Part shown: one piece after another, positions 43,216 to 51,296 of the stretch
Layout of the letters: every line of letters starts with the position of its first letter
Position numbering within the stretch: position 1 is the stretch's first letter
Assembly (NCBI RefSeq): GCF_000266945.1
Contig: NC_018025.1
Location: 496,001 to 560,000, forward strand
From: Desulfomonile tiedjei DSM 6799
GTDB lineage: Bacteria; Desulfobacterota; Desulfomonilia; Desulfomonilales; Desulfomonilaceae
Length of the DNA: 64,000 nt
Direction: 5' to 3'
Notes under the pieces: model-generated
Databases searched by the model: none
The model's input: the letters and a program-made list of their open reading frames with translations, nothing else
Told to the model about the DNA's origin: nothing
Translations under genes and position numbers: made by a program

Positions 43216-43541
43216 TAATGTCTGATTGAGGACAGGAGTATTGGTGGGTGCCGGCCTCCGTGCCGGCACATCTCAAATATAATCCATGACATCAACATAA
43301 GACCGGCAGAGAAGCAGAGAGAAACTGTCTCAAAAATCGTAACTTATCTCAGGTCGTGGCACGTATTTTCTCACCATTTTGGGCCTGATTGTAGGGGCGG
43401 ACCTGCGAGTCCGCCCAAATGAGGGCAGACGCACAGGTCTGCCCCTACTCGGATGTAGACTCGTGGCACGATTTGTTGTGCATTCGAGAGTCTTAAGACA
43501 GTCTCGAAACGCCGGTCCCGAGCACATATCTTGTATTGAAG
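43216..43541 (-). repeat. composite repeat B copy 2 (inverted), with MITE-like insert
   Basis: Read on the minus strand it starts CAATACAAGATAT, continues GGGACCGGCGT, and after the insert resumes CTCTGCCGGTC and GCACCCACCAATA. The insert (43323-43503) has the left end AACTGTCTCAAAA, while its right end is degraded to CTTAAGACAGTC. Together with copy 1 it flanks SMC in inverted orientation. Confidence 0.65.
43323..43503. mobile_element. MITE-like insert, copy 2
   Basis: It shares with copy 1 the left terminus, the internal stem GTAGGGGCGGACCTGCGAG and a CGTGGCACGAT block near the right end. The interior differs at many positions, so the copies are old. No coding capacity. Confidence 0.6.
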
Positions 43542-43629
43542 CTTGGTGTAAACATCAGAATTTTTGGCTATCTGTCTAGACAACCGAATAGACGCTGAAA
43601 GCTCTTAGGCTCAAGCAGGAGGGCGATCC

Positions 43630-44160
43630 ATGTACACGATCGGGCGATTGGCAAAGAGATTTCATCTGTCGCGGAGTGCTCTCCTTTACTATGACTCTAT
43701 CGGTTTGCTGAATCCCTCAGGAAGGACAGAGGGAGATTACCGAGTATATTCCGAGAAAGATGCGAAGCGCCTGGAACAGATCTGCACGTATCGTCAGGCG
43801 GGTTTGCGGCTGGAAGACATCAAGCAAGTGCTGGATTCTCCGGAAAACAGCTTGGTATCAGTCCTGGAGCGCAGGCTTGACGAACTGAACGAAGATGTCC
43901 GACGACTACGGGAGCAGCAGCATTTCATTATAGGCTTGCTCAAGAACAACAGCTTGTTGGAACGTATTACCGTGATGAACAAGCAGACTTGGGTGTCTCT
44001 TCTGAAAGCTTCAGGGTTCACCGAAGAGGAGATGGTCCGGTGGCACGTGGAATTCGAAAGGCTCTCGCCTGAAAAGCACGAACGATTCCTGAGATTCCTC
44101 TGTATCCCTGAAGACGAGATCCAGGCAATTAGGTCCTTGAGTATGTCGGCGGAGGGGTAA
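43630..44160 (+). CDS. MerR family transcriptional regulator
   Basis: The 176-residue regulator has an N-terminal winged helix: MYTIGRLAKRFHLSRSALLYY as helix-turn-helix (residues 1-21), then GRTEGDYRVYSEKDAKRLEQI (about 32-52). A dimerisation coiled coil follows (about 75-105). The C-terminal part (about 110-176), with WVSLLKASGFTEEEM, lacks the cysteine cluster of metal-sensing MerR proteins. A small-molecule or redox-independent signal is more likely. The ATG at 43630 has AGGAGGGCGATCC upstream. No target gene is adjacent in the same direction; a membrane-protein gene converges on it. Confidence 0.88.
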   Translation: MYTIGRLAKRFHLSRSALLYYDSIGLLNPSGRTEGDYRVYSEKDAKRLEQICTYRQAGLRLEDIKQVLDSPENSLVSVLERRLDELNEDVRRLREQQHFIIGLLKNNSLLERITVMNKQTWVSLLKASGFTEEEMVRWHVEFERLSPEKHERFLRFLCIPEDEIQAIRSLSMSAEG

Positions 44161-44170
44161 GATAAGGAAA

Positions 44171-44206
44171 TTGGGGAGGAACTTCTTGTAAGAAGTTCCT
44201 CCCCAA
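44171..44206. repeat. perfect 16-base hairpin after the MerR gene
   Basis: Arms TTGGGGAGGAACTTCT (44171-44186) and the exact complement (44191-44206) enclose the tetraloop TGTA, 10 bases after the MerR stop. It belongs to the GGGGAACCTTCT hairpin family and may end transcription from both sides. Confidence 0.65.
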
Positions 44207-44231
44207 ACCCCACCTCAAGAACTTTTATTAT

Positions 44232-44279
44232 TTGCCGGAATATTGGAATTTCTGAAAAGAAATTCCAATATTCCGGCAA
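44232..44279. repeat. perfect 22-base hairpin with GAAA loop
   Basis: The 22-base arms at 44232-44253 and 44258-44279 are exact complements around a GAAA tetraloop. The stem starts TTGCCGGAATATTGG. It lies between the convergent MerR and membrane-protein genes, next to another perfect hairpin. Confidence 0.75.
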
Positions 44280-44318
44280 TGACAAAAGTGTCATGAAGCG
44301 GAATGTTAGTGCCAGACC

Positions 44319-44918
44319 TTATTGCGTCATGTTAATTATCCAAGGCAGATTGATGATCCATGCTGAGCAGAAGCTTACCACATTGGCTGCAATGACCATT
44401 ATCAACGCTTGTCGTGCGAAGACAGGCTTGTCGATTGTTCTACGGCCATACATTCGTCCGAATACCCGCACGAGGATTTTGTACTCAACCAATATGGTCA
44501 CACCTTCGATTAAGACCAATATTCCGGATGCGAATAGAGCTGCTATAAGCGCCACGATATCGAATTCTCTAATTGCAGTCAGCAATAAATATGCCGTAAA
44601 TCCTTGATCCAAGGATAATATCAGTACCTGTGCGACCGGGTTCGTGATCGCGTTAACACAGAAAACCCAGATGGCAAGACCTGCCAGCGCCTTTGTTGAT
44701 GCCCTTAAGAACAGCAAGATAACCACATATTCAACCAATATTGTGGCACAAAAATTCATGATAAATAGTTTTGTCAAAAGGTGAGGCTCGCCCCAACGAT
44801 TTCCCAACCACTCCTTATAGAAGGGCAAAGACACGTCATTTGCTAGGCCTAATCCGTTTGCACATATGAAGCTCACAAAAAGACCAATAATAATTTGAAA
44901 CACATGTATGTATCGCAA
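44319..44918 (-). CDS. hypothetical multi-pass membrane protein
   Basis: I do not recognise a family. The 199 residues contain about five hydrophobic segments (near 5-25, 50-68, 75-100, 120-140 and 170-195). The sequence between them includes NFCATILVEYVVILLFLR and LILSLDQGFTAYLLL. The N-terminal segment could be a signal anchor. The start is inferred as TTG at 44918, preceded by GAGGT six bases upstream; a GTG at 44903 is the alternative. The region is more AT-rich than its surroundings. It stands alone and converges on the MerR gene. Confidence 0.6.
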   Translation of the reverse strand: MRYIHVFQIIIGLFVSFICANGLGLANDVSLPFYKEWLGNRWGEPHLLTKLFIMNFCATILVEYVVILLFLRASTKALAGLAIWVFCVNAITNPVAQVLILSLDQGFTAYLLLTAIREFDIVALIAALFASGILVLIEGVTILVEYKILVRVFGRMYGRRTIDKPVFARQALIMVIAANVVSFCSAWIINLPWIINMTQ

Positions 44919-45238
44919 CCCGATACCTCGCTGGACCCAGTCTCACTGCGCCCGAGTAGAACAAACGAGGGGCTTCCGCATGGCGGAAGAATAGAGGAGC
45001 CTCTCGAATAAGTTTCTGGCAAAGCAATTCGTCTTTTGCTGGCAACTAGACGATGAGAGTGAGTCTAAACGCGACGATTGGAACATGTCAAATGAAAAAT
45101 CATTTTGTATACTTTTGATAAGGACTCAGTTTTCGGTGATTTTGCAGAGCATTTTTGTTTTGTAAAAGATCTTTTTTCGAATAAGAATGGAAAATGGAAC
45201 CGGCTCTACCTGGCAAATACAATCAAGAGGGGCTTACA
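44919..45238. other. intergenic region between two unknown membrane-protein genes
   Basis: About 320 AT-rich bases lie between divergent genes. They should hold both promoters, but no box pair is convincing. Small frames here lack ribosome-binding sites. Confidence 0.4.
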
Positions 45239-45736
45239 ATGTTTGGATGGAATGTGCGCCGAGTGGCGGAAGATTTTATCGCCGATCGAATGTCAAAGGA
45301 AAACTTGCCTAATGTCATTGCCTCTTGGCTAGTAGTAATTTGCCCCATCTTCTTGTTTGTGGGGCCGCGCGATCCATGGAGTCCTGCTTCAGGATCGATA
45401 GTGCAATGGCTCGTCAGCATGATAATTTTATATGTGGGCTTGAAACTCTGCTTCAAAGCTAACGAAAAGGGAGATGCCCGGGATTTCATTGAGAGATTCA
45501 TTGTTCTCGGCGCACGGGTAGGCATGAACATTGCCTGTTTTTTGGCCTTTCCAATATTGATGATCAGGTCGATTGTCGAAATTCACTGGGGCTATTCTTT
45601 CGGTATGTATTCCACACCAATTATCCAAATCATCTTTTTTTGGCAACTGCATCATTGGATCGGCTTGGTGTCACAAGGAAAATTGGCCAGCCGTACTACT
45701 TCTTCTGATATGGAAGTAAACGAGCAAAACCCATAA
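45239..45736 (+). CDS. hypothetical membrane protein
   Basis: No family is recognised. The 165-residue product (from the ATG at 45239, behind AGAGGGG) has about four hydrophobic segments near residues 27-42, 53-70, 88-110 and 120-142. A charged N-terminus starts MFGWNVRRVAEDFIADRM. An upstream in-frame ATG at 45194 would add 15 residues and has no good ribosome-binding site. It is an orphan next to another unknown membrane protein. AT-rich composition and isolation suggest an accessory gene. Confidence 0.55.
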   Translation: MFGWNVRRVAEDFIADRMSKENLPNVIASWLVVICPIFLFVGPRDPWSPASGSIVQWLVSMIILYVGLKLCFKANEKGDARDFIERFIVLGARVGMNIACFLAFPILMIRSIVEIHWGYSFGMYSTPIIQIIFFWQLHHWIGLVSQGKLASRTTSSDMEVNEQNP

Positions 45737-46321
45737 TCGCGCAGGATACATCAATGAGATGAAACCCCATCGATTGCAGAGCATGCGATTGACTCGACTA
45801 CACGAGACTCAATCGATCTATGTGACTGAGGCTCATAAAGCGAATTTTCGAATTTCTTGGCTGTTGTGTGTGTAGTAGCTTACCTTTCCGTCAGGAGTTA
45901 TCCTGAATACATGTCCTGCTCGTTGTTGTTTATTTTTGAATTGTTGTCGGCTAAAAAGCGCTTTCAACAGAGGAGAAAGAACCGGCGCGGGTGCTGTGGT
46001 AATGCAGACAACACAGAATCTCCAATCAATCGCTATTTTTGACCAGAAGTCTATTACGTTGATTGTAACGAAGGAAGTGTCCGTTTCTTGCAGAGGAGTG
46101 ATGGAATTGCATCGTCACGAATTACAGTGCCAGAGCAAAGATCTTTTATGCTGATGACAGCTTCTCTATACCATGAATGAACACTATCTACCATTCTCCG
46201 GTTCGAGCATAATCACCAGGCTGCCGCACTTTTTGGTGCTTTTTGTTTTTTAGATAATTCGATAGAACTTTAAAGAAATGCTATAGATATGACGTTGGGG
46301 GATGTGCTCTCCACCACAAGG
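45737..46321. other. intergenic region before the ABC efflux operon end
   Basis: These 585 bases have no supported gene. On the minus strand beyond the last permease gene, a short stem GCAC-5-GTGC within an A-rich stretch (around 46229-46241) might be a weak terminator. The rest shows no clear structure. Confidence 0.4.
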
Positions 46322-47542
46322 CTAGGTCTTCGACGTCAGTGCCTTGATGGGGTCCATGCCGGCTGCTTTCCAGGATGGGTAAACACCGAAAACGAGCCCT
46401 GTAACGACTGAAAAAACAAGAGAAAGAGCGACGTGTTCGGCAGCTAAAACCACTGGCATCCCAGAGAGCGCTCTAACAGAGAGCGAAGTGACGATCCCCA
46501 AGAGTATTCCCGCAATGCCTCCAGCTACCCCCAGAAAAGATGATTCCACTAAAAATTGAACTAGTATATCGCTTCGCTTGGCGCCGACAGCTCGCCGAAT
46601 TCCGACTTCTCCGACTCTCTCCCTTATTGAAAGGAGCATTACACCGAGTATTCCTACTCCTCCCACCACAAGAGAAATTAACGCAATGCTCCCGACGAGG
46701 AGACTGAATGTCCTGGCAGTGGCACTTTGAGCCTCTATAACGTCAGCTTGATTCTGTATGGTGAAATCATCGTCCTTCCCATCATGAAGTCTGTGACGCT
46801 CTCGCAGGATGGTCCGTATCTCGACTTCGGCATCCCGTACGTTCTCAAATCCTGTGGCTTCCACGAATATGGTGCTCAGGTACGTGACATTCATGAGCTT
46901 ATTCATAGCGGTACGTAAAGGGACAAATATCTGGTCGTCCTCGTCATCTCCTGAGACAACCCCTTTTGGAGCCGTCACGCCAATGACCTGGAAAAGCACT
47001 TTCCCTATTCTGATCGACTCTCCCAGGGGATCTCGATCCGGAAAAAGCTTTTCCTTTACAGTGGGACCAATCACAGCCACCGGCGCCATCAGCCTGTTCT
47101 CGTCGTCATCAAAAAAAGTGCCGGATTCGGCTGATGTATTCTTTACTTCCTGAATAGCTGGCACCGTGCCGACTATACGCGTGCTGTAGCTAATATTTTC
47201 ATATTTCGCGGCAATCTTTTTCCAGTGAGCCGGTGCAACGCATTTGATCGACGGACACTCTTCCGATATCACTTCAGCGTCCTTGAGGACCAATGTAGTC
47301 ATGATTCCCAGTTTGCCGACCTGACCCTTTACCGCTCGCGATTGGGCAGCATTTACTACCAGAAGATTGGTGCCCATGGCTTCGATCTTGCGGCGAATAT
47401 CGACTTCAGCGCCTCTCCCGATTCCGATCATGACAATGACCGAGGCAACTCCGATCATAATGGCTAAAATTGCCAGACCCACTCGTAACGGATGTGCCGT
47501 AAGGGATTTCAGAGCAATCTTGGTGCCTCGAAAGTGCTTCAC
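46322..47542 (-). CDS. MacB-type ABC transporter permease (second)
   Basis: The 406-residue FtsX/MacB-type permease has one N-terminal membrane helix (about 18-42), a large periplasmic domain (about 45-275) and three C-terminal helices. The cytoplasmic coupling segment SIRERVGEVGIRRAVGAKRSDIL lies near 306-328 (shown in parts: SIRERVGEVGIRR, AVGAKRSDIL). It is paired with a similar permease encoded 12 bases upstream. Unlike canonical MacB, the ATPase domain is on a separate polypeptide. It would form the mechanotransmission half of a tripartite efflux or lipoprotein-release-like machine. Confidence 0.88.
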   Translation of the reverse strand: MKHFRGTKIALKSLTAHPLRVGLAILAIMIGVASVIVMIGIGRGAEVDIRRKIEAMGTNLLVVNAAQSRAVKGQVGKLGIMTTLVLKDAEVISEECPSIKCVAPAHWKKIAAKYENISYSTRIVGTVPAIQEVKNTSAESGTFFDDDENRLMAPVAVIGPTVKEKLFPDRDPLGESIRIGKVLFQVIGVTAPKGVVSGDDEDDQIFVPLRTAMNKLMNVTYLSTIFVEATGFENVRDAEVEIRTILRERHRLHDGKDDDFTIQNQADVIEAQSATARTFSLLVGSIALISLVVGGVGILGVMLLSIRERVGEVGIRRAVGAKRSDILVQFLVESSFLGVAGGIAGILLGIVTSLSVRALSGMPVVLAAEHVALSLVFSVVTGLVFGVYPSWKAAGMDPIKALTSKT

Positions 47543-47554
47543 CGGCGTTGGCCA

Positions 47555-48763
47555 CTACTTGAGTGTCTCAATGGGGTTTAGGCCTGCGGCTTTTCGGGCC
47601 GGCTGGATGCCTGCGAAAAGACCCACAATGACAGCGCTCACCAGAGCCAATGCAATCGGTTGCCACATAATCGCGTAGGGCAGCTTAATAAAGGTTGATA
47701 CGGCTTTCAGTGCAACGAGGCCCGCGAGTGTGCCCGCAATGCCACCCACAAATGCAATACATATGCTTTCCAAAAGGAATTGCGTCAGAATGTCCTTTTT
47801 CGCTGCCCCGACAGCTCTACGAATGCCAATCTCGGATCGTCTTTCGTCTACTGCTATGAACATTATATTTGCTATGACTATCGCTCCCACTATGAGCGAT
47901 ATCCCTGAAACCAGCACAAGAAACAGCGTAAACGTCCCCGAGATCTTTGAGACGTAATCCCTGGTCTGTATTGGAGTCACTAGAGTAAAGTCGTCTTCGA
48001 CGCCACTCTGCAAGTGGTGTCTTTCTCTCAGTAATGCTCGAATATCATCGACCGACTCGGAAGTGCGCAATGGGTCGTGCAAGACGATCTTGATCATGAC
48101 AAGATATTCCTGATTGAAGACACGCTTCTGGCCGGTGGATAGGGGTATGATCATTCTGCTGTCCAGGTCCAATCCTGTGGCTGAGGTGCCTCGTTCCTCT
48201 ATCACGCCGATAACTTCAAAGGGGTTATTGTTGGCTATGACTGTTCTTCCAATCGGGTCTTCGTCGTCGAAGAGGGCCCTCGCGATCTTTGGCCCAAGCA
48301 CCACCACCCGGGCGACCTTTTCGATATCTTCGTCAGAGAAGAATCTTCCGGCCACTACTGGTGTGCTCCAGATTGACGGCCAGTTAGGATTGGTTGCGCC
48401 AAGGATGCCGAAAGCGCTTTTGTTCCCGTGCTTCACCGGGAAATCCCTGCGAAAGATGGTGGGGATCCATTCCTTTATGTTGGAAATCTCGGACTCCATG
48501 GCTTGACCGTCTTCAACTCTCAGTGTAGTCGGAATAGTCTGGGGCACGCCTGGCTTTCTTCCCGCTCCAGCTACGACATAGATCCCCTCTGGTCCCCACT
48601 TTTGAACCTTTTCCATCACGTCTGCCCTGGCTCCCAGGACCGCCGAGGCAATCACGACGAGAGTGGCAACTCCAATTATTACTCCCAACATCATAAGAAA
48701 CGTCCGACTCTTGTTGTCGGTCATTGCTCCCAGCGCTTGTTTTGCCATGCATGACAGTCTCAT
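47555..48763 (-). CDS. MacB-type ABC transporter permease (first)
   Basis: The 402-residue permease has the same plan as its downstream neighbour. It begins MAKQALGAMTDNKSRTFLMM (about 6-25), with a helix to about 45. The periplasmic part includes GATNPNWPSIWS. The C-terminal coupling motif is DERRSEIGIRRAVGAAKK. Its ATG overlaps the end of the ATPase gene by four bases. Two different permease genes suggest a heterodimeric membrane unit, in contrast to the MacB homodimer. Confidence 0.88.
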   Translation of the reverse strand: MRLSCMAKQALGAMTDNKSRTFLMMLGVIIGVATLVVIASAVLGARADVMEKVQKWGPEGIYVVAGAGRKPGVPQTIPTTLRVEDGQAMESEISNIKEWIPTIFRRDFPVKHGNKSAFGILGATNPNWPSIWSTPVVAGRFFSDEDIEKVARVVVLGPKIARALFDDEDPIGRTVIANNNPFEVIGVIEERGTSATGLDLDSRMIIPLSTGQKRVFNQEYLVMIKIVLHDPLRTSESVDDIRALLRERHHLQSGVEDDFTLVTPIQTRDYVSKISGTFTLFLVLVSGISLIVGAIVIANIMFIAVDERRSEIGIRRAVGAAKKDILTQFLLESICIAFVGGIAGTLAGLVALKAVSTFIKLPYAIMWQPIALALVSAVIVGLFAGIQPARKAAGLNPIETLK

Positions 48764-49458
48764 CTCAAGACCTCCGGCGCTGCACCCTTTGCCACGCTAT
48801 CCCCGGAGATCTTGCCGTCTTTCATCTGAATCAGCCGGTCTGCCTGCAGAGCCACGTCCATGTCGTGGGTCACGACGACCAGAGTCACCCCTTCAGAGTG
48901 CAGCTTTCTGAATATATTCATCACTTCTTCTCCGGAACTTGAGTCCAGATTTCCGGTGGGTTCATCCGCCAGAATGATGCTAGGGTCGTTTATTAAGGCT
49001 CTGGCGACAGCTACCCGTTGTTGCTGACCACCGGACAATTCTTTGGGCAGGTGATCGACACGGTCGGCGAGCCCCACAGAAGTCAACACTTCAACAGCCT
49101 TTTCTTTCATGTTTGAATCGTCATCGCCGTAAAGGAGCGGCAGAATCACGTTTTCCCAGGCTGTCATTCTTGGGAGCAAGTGAAACGACTGGAAGACAAA
49201 ACCGATTTTCTTGTTGCGTATTGCAGAGAGTTCGTCGTCGTTCATATCGTGGATTGGAACGCCATCAAGTTGATACGAGCCTGAAGTCGGTTGGTCCAGG
49301 CATCCCAAAACGTTGAGCAGAGTGCTCTTGCCCATGCCCGATGGAGCCATAATCGAAACGAATTCTCCCTTGTCGATCGTCAAGGAAACATCCTTCAGCA
49401 CATGGACATCAGCCCTATCTTTGTTAAACGTCTTGTAAAGGCCCCTCACTTCTATCAT
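48760..49458 (-). CDS. MacB/LolD-type ABC transporter ATP-binding protein
   Basis: The 232-residue ATPase has Walker A APSGMGKSTL (about 38-47), where the common sequence is SGSGKST. The signature is LSGGQQQRVAVARAL, Walker B is ILADEPTGNLD, and the switch histidine is in VVTHDM. The start ATG at 49458 has GGAGG seven bases upstream; five extra residues from 49473 are unlikely. It lies between the adaptor and the two permeases in a single operon, with 18-base or shorter spacing. Confidence 0.92.
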   Translation of the reverse strand: MIEVRGLYKTFNKDRADVHVLKDVSLTIDKGEFVSIMAPSGMGKSTLLNVLGCLDQPTSGSYQLDGVPIHDMNDDELSAIRNKKIGFVFQSFHLLPRMTAWENVILPLLYGDDDSNMKEKAVEVLTSVGLADRVDHLPKELSGGQQQRVAVARALINDPSIILADEPTGNLDSSSGEEVMNIFRKLHSEGVTLVVVTHDMDVALQADRLIQMKDGKISGDSVAKGAAPEVLR

Positions 49459-49476
49459 CACTTGCCTCCACACGAG

Positions 49477-50544
49477 TCATTTGCGGCCGGGATCGCCTAT
49501 GGTCACTGTTTCTCCATCTTTCAATCCGTCGAGTATCTCCGTGTATGAAGAATCTTTCCATCCGGTGCTCACATAGCGCTTTTCCGAAGTTTCATTGTGC
49601 AGGACATAAACGTATTTCTTGCTTCCCTCTCGCTGAACGGTCTGATTGGGAACAGTCAACACCCCTTTGCGCCGATCAAGAAAGATCGACACATTTGCTG
49701 TCATATCAGGCATGAGCTTGCCTTCGCGGTTGTCAACGCTCACGGAAGTCAAATAGTAAACCACGTTATCCTGAATGGTTGCGGACGGATATATTGACGT
49801 TATCCGACCCTTGAAGTCCGTTGAGGGATGAGCAGCTACAGTAAAGGAGGCTTCCTGTCCCACTTTCACATTACCGACATCGTTCTCGTCAACGTAAGCA
49901 AGCACCTCCAGGCGATCCAAGTCGATGATCTTGATGAACGTGGGAGCAGTCAGCCCTGTGGTGACTGTCTCACCCTGAACTGTATTCACTGAGGCAACTG
50001 TTCCCTTGATGGGAGCAACTACAGTGGCATACGAAAGCTGAGCCTTTGCGACATCCAGCTCTGCTTGAGCTTTGAGCACTCTTGCCCTTGCTATCTCGTG
50101 AAGAGCCTCGGTCAAGTCATATCTCTGAACGGATATGGATTTCGTTTCATGAAGCTGCTTATCTCGCTCAAAATCTTTGGCCAGTCTCGAATGTTCGGCC
50201 TTGACCTCTGCGAGGATGGCTTCTTGAAGCCGGACCCGTGCGATTAGATCGTCTTGTTCGATGGTCGCTATCACTTGACCTTGCTCGACACGGTCTCCCA
50301 CGTTAATAGGTAAGTTGACCACTTTGCCCGGAGTTCTCGCCCCAACTTTTACCTCAGCACCCACCATTGCCTTGACTATGCCTGTGGCTTGTACAGAGGC
50401 ACCGAGATCGCGCCGCACAACCTTTGCGATGCGAAACTTCTCTTCTTGCTTTGGCGATTGGATTCCGCTGTTCGCATAGAAGGCTACAAGTGTGAGCGCT
50501 ACTGCAACAGCCGCTACAAGAACTATTATTGTCTTGCGTTTCAT
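49477..50544 (-). CDS. MacA-type periplasmic adaptor (HlyD/RND adaptor family)
   Basis: The 355-residue membrane-fusion protein has an N-terminal signal anchor (about 5-27, TIIVLVAAVAVALTLVAFYA). Lipoyl-like halves are VKVGARTPGKVVNLPINVGD near 67-86 and YATVVAPIKGTVASVNTVQG near 172-191, with a coiled hairpin between them (about 100-165). A C-terminal beta-barrel starts near 200. It would stabilise the ABC permeases and dock to an outer-membrane channel. The start ATG at 50544 lies five bases downstream of the preceding gene's stop on this strand. Confidence 0.9.
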   Translation of the reverse strand: MKRKTIIVLVAAVAVALTLVAFYANSGIQSPKQEEKFRIAKVVRRDLGASVQATGIVKAMVGAEVKVGARTPGKVVNLPINVGDRVEQGQVIATIEQDDLIARVRLQEAILAEVKAEHSRLAKDFERDKQLHETKSISVQRYDLTEALHEIARARVLKAQAELDVAKAQLSYATVVAPIKGTVASVNTVQGETVTTGLTAPTFIKIIDLDRLEVLAYVDENDVGNVKVGQEASFTVAAHPSTDFKGRITSIYPSATIQDNVVYYLTSVSVDNREGKLMPDMTANVSIFLDRRKGVLTVPNQTVQREGSKKYVYVLHNETSEKRYVSTGWKDSSYTEILDGLKDGETVTIGDPGRK

Positions 50545-50549
50545 CTCAG

Positions 50550-51005
50550 CTACTTCGGGTAATACGCGCCTCCGATGTACATCTGTTCCCCCGGCACCCT
50601 CATGATGAATGCTTTCTTCAGCGCCCCCTCGGTTCCGGCGATGACAGAGGTATATTCGACCCAGCCTGAGCCACTTGTCTCGGCAACCTGTTTGAATTTG
50701 ACGAAAAACGGATTACCCTTGGGATCTTTAAGGGCGGTCAGATCTACTCCCAGAAGCTGCGGAGCGAATGGATGTGCGAGCATGGTAACGTTATCCAAGG
50801 AACCGGCAAAAAGGTAAACGTCGCCTTTGACAAATTGGCTCTTAGGATTATTTATTACTTTGATTGCAGCGTCCCGCCCATTTTCTTTCACAAGGACCAC
50901 ACCTTTTTCCACCAATGCCTTGACGTCTGCCGCATCGTCAGCAGTCACAACGCCAATGCACACAACACACAAGACGAACGTGATTCCAAAGGTAAAGAAC
51001 TTCAT
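50550..51005 (-). CDS. secreted single Cache-domain (Cache_2-like) protein
   Basis: The 151-residue protein has a clear signal peptide (hydrophobic 5-20, cleavage near VTADD). One small-molecule sensing domain of the single-Cache type follows: VYLFAGSLDNVTMLAHPFAPQ near 72-92 (in parts VYLFAGSLDNV, TMLAHPFAPQ), then GNPFFVKFKQVAETSGSGWV near 105-124. The end is GEQMYIGGAYYPK. No signalling output is attached, so it is a free periplasmic binding protein. The ATG at 51005 has a perfect AAGGAGG; the frame is open to 51224 without support. It heads the ABC efflux operon, suggesting it binds the exported substrate or a signal. Confidence 0.85.
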   Translation of the reverse strand: MKFFTFGITFVLCVVCIGVVTADDAADVKALVEKGVVLVKENGRDAAIKVINNPKSQFVKGDVYLFAGSLDNVTMLAHPFAPQLLGVDLTALKDPKGNPFFVKFKQVAETSGSGWVEYTSVIAGTEGALKKAFIMRVPGEQMYIGGAYYPK

Positions 51006-51296
51006 CAATCCCTCCTTAAATTGTTCCAAAGAACATTCTTCCCAGACTGTGTCTAACTTATCAGGCCTTGTTTGCGTCTTAACAAAATGATAGATCGAGC
51101 CAATAATCGATGCTATTCGTAGCGGGATTTTCTTTGTCCCCATCCGGATCTTACTGTAAAATAATGTGTGTAATTGAATTGCTGTGGGGGGATTGCTCAT
51201 ATCCATCGATTTTCTTGAGTACATCGCTAAGACTTACTGCTTGAAAGCTCGCGCTAATCGCCGCGCTATGCATATCGCAGCCAGGAGGTCGGGATA
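51006..51296. promoter_or_regulatory. divergent promoter region, ABC efflux operon / AraC regulator
   Basis: These 290 bases separate the divergent Cache/efflux operon and the AraC-type gene. They must contain both promoters and probably the AraC operator. Apart from the ribosome-binding sites at both ends I cannot assign boxes. Confidence 0.45.

Larger units (their letters stand above)
43028..43629. other. intergenic region filled by inverted composite repeat
   Basis: Most of these 600 bases are the second, inverted copy of composite repeat B with its MITE-like insert (43216-43541). A further block near 43100-43160 (TCATTGCGAGGAGCGGAGCG) resembles common short repeats seen in many bacterial genomes. 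No gene is supported. Confidence 0.5.

Noticed and set aside
44836-45045. 69-codon minus-strand frame overlapping the unknown membrane-protein start
   Set aside because: It overlaps a longer plausible gene in another frame and has no ribosome-binding site.
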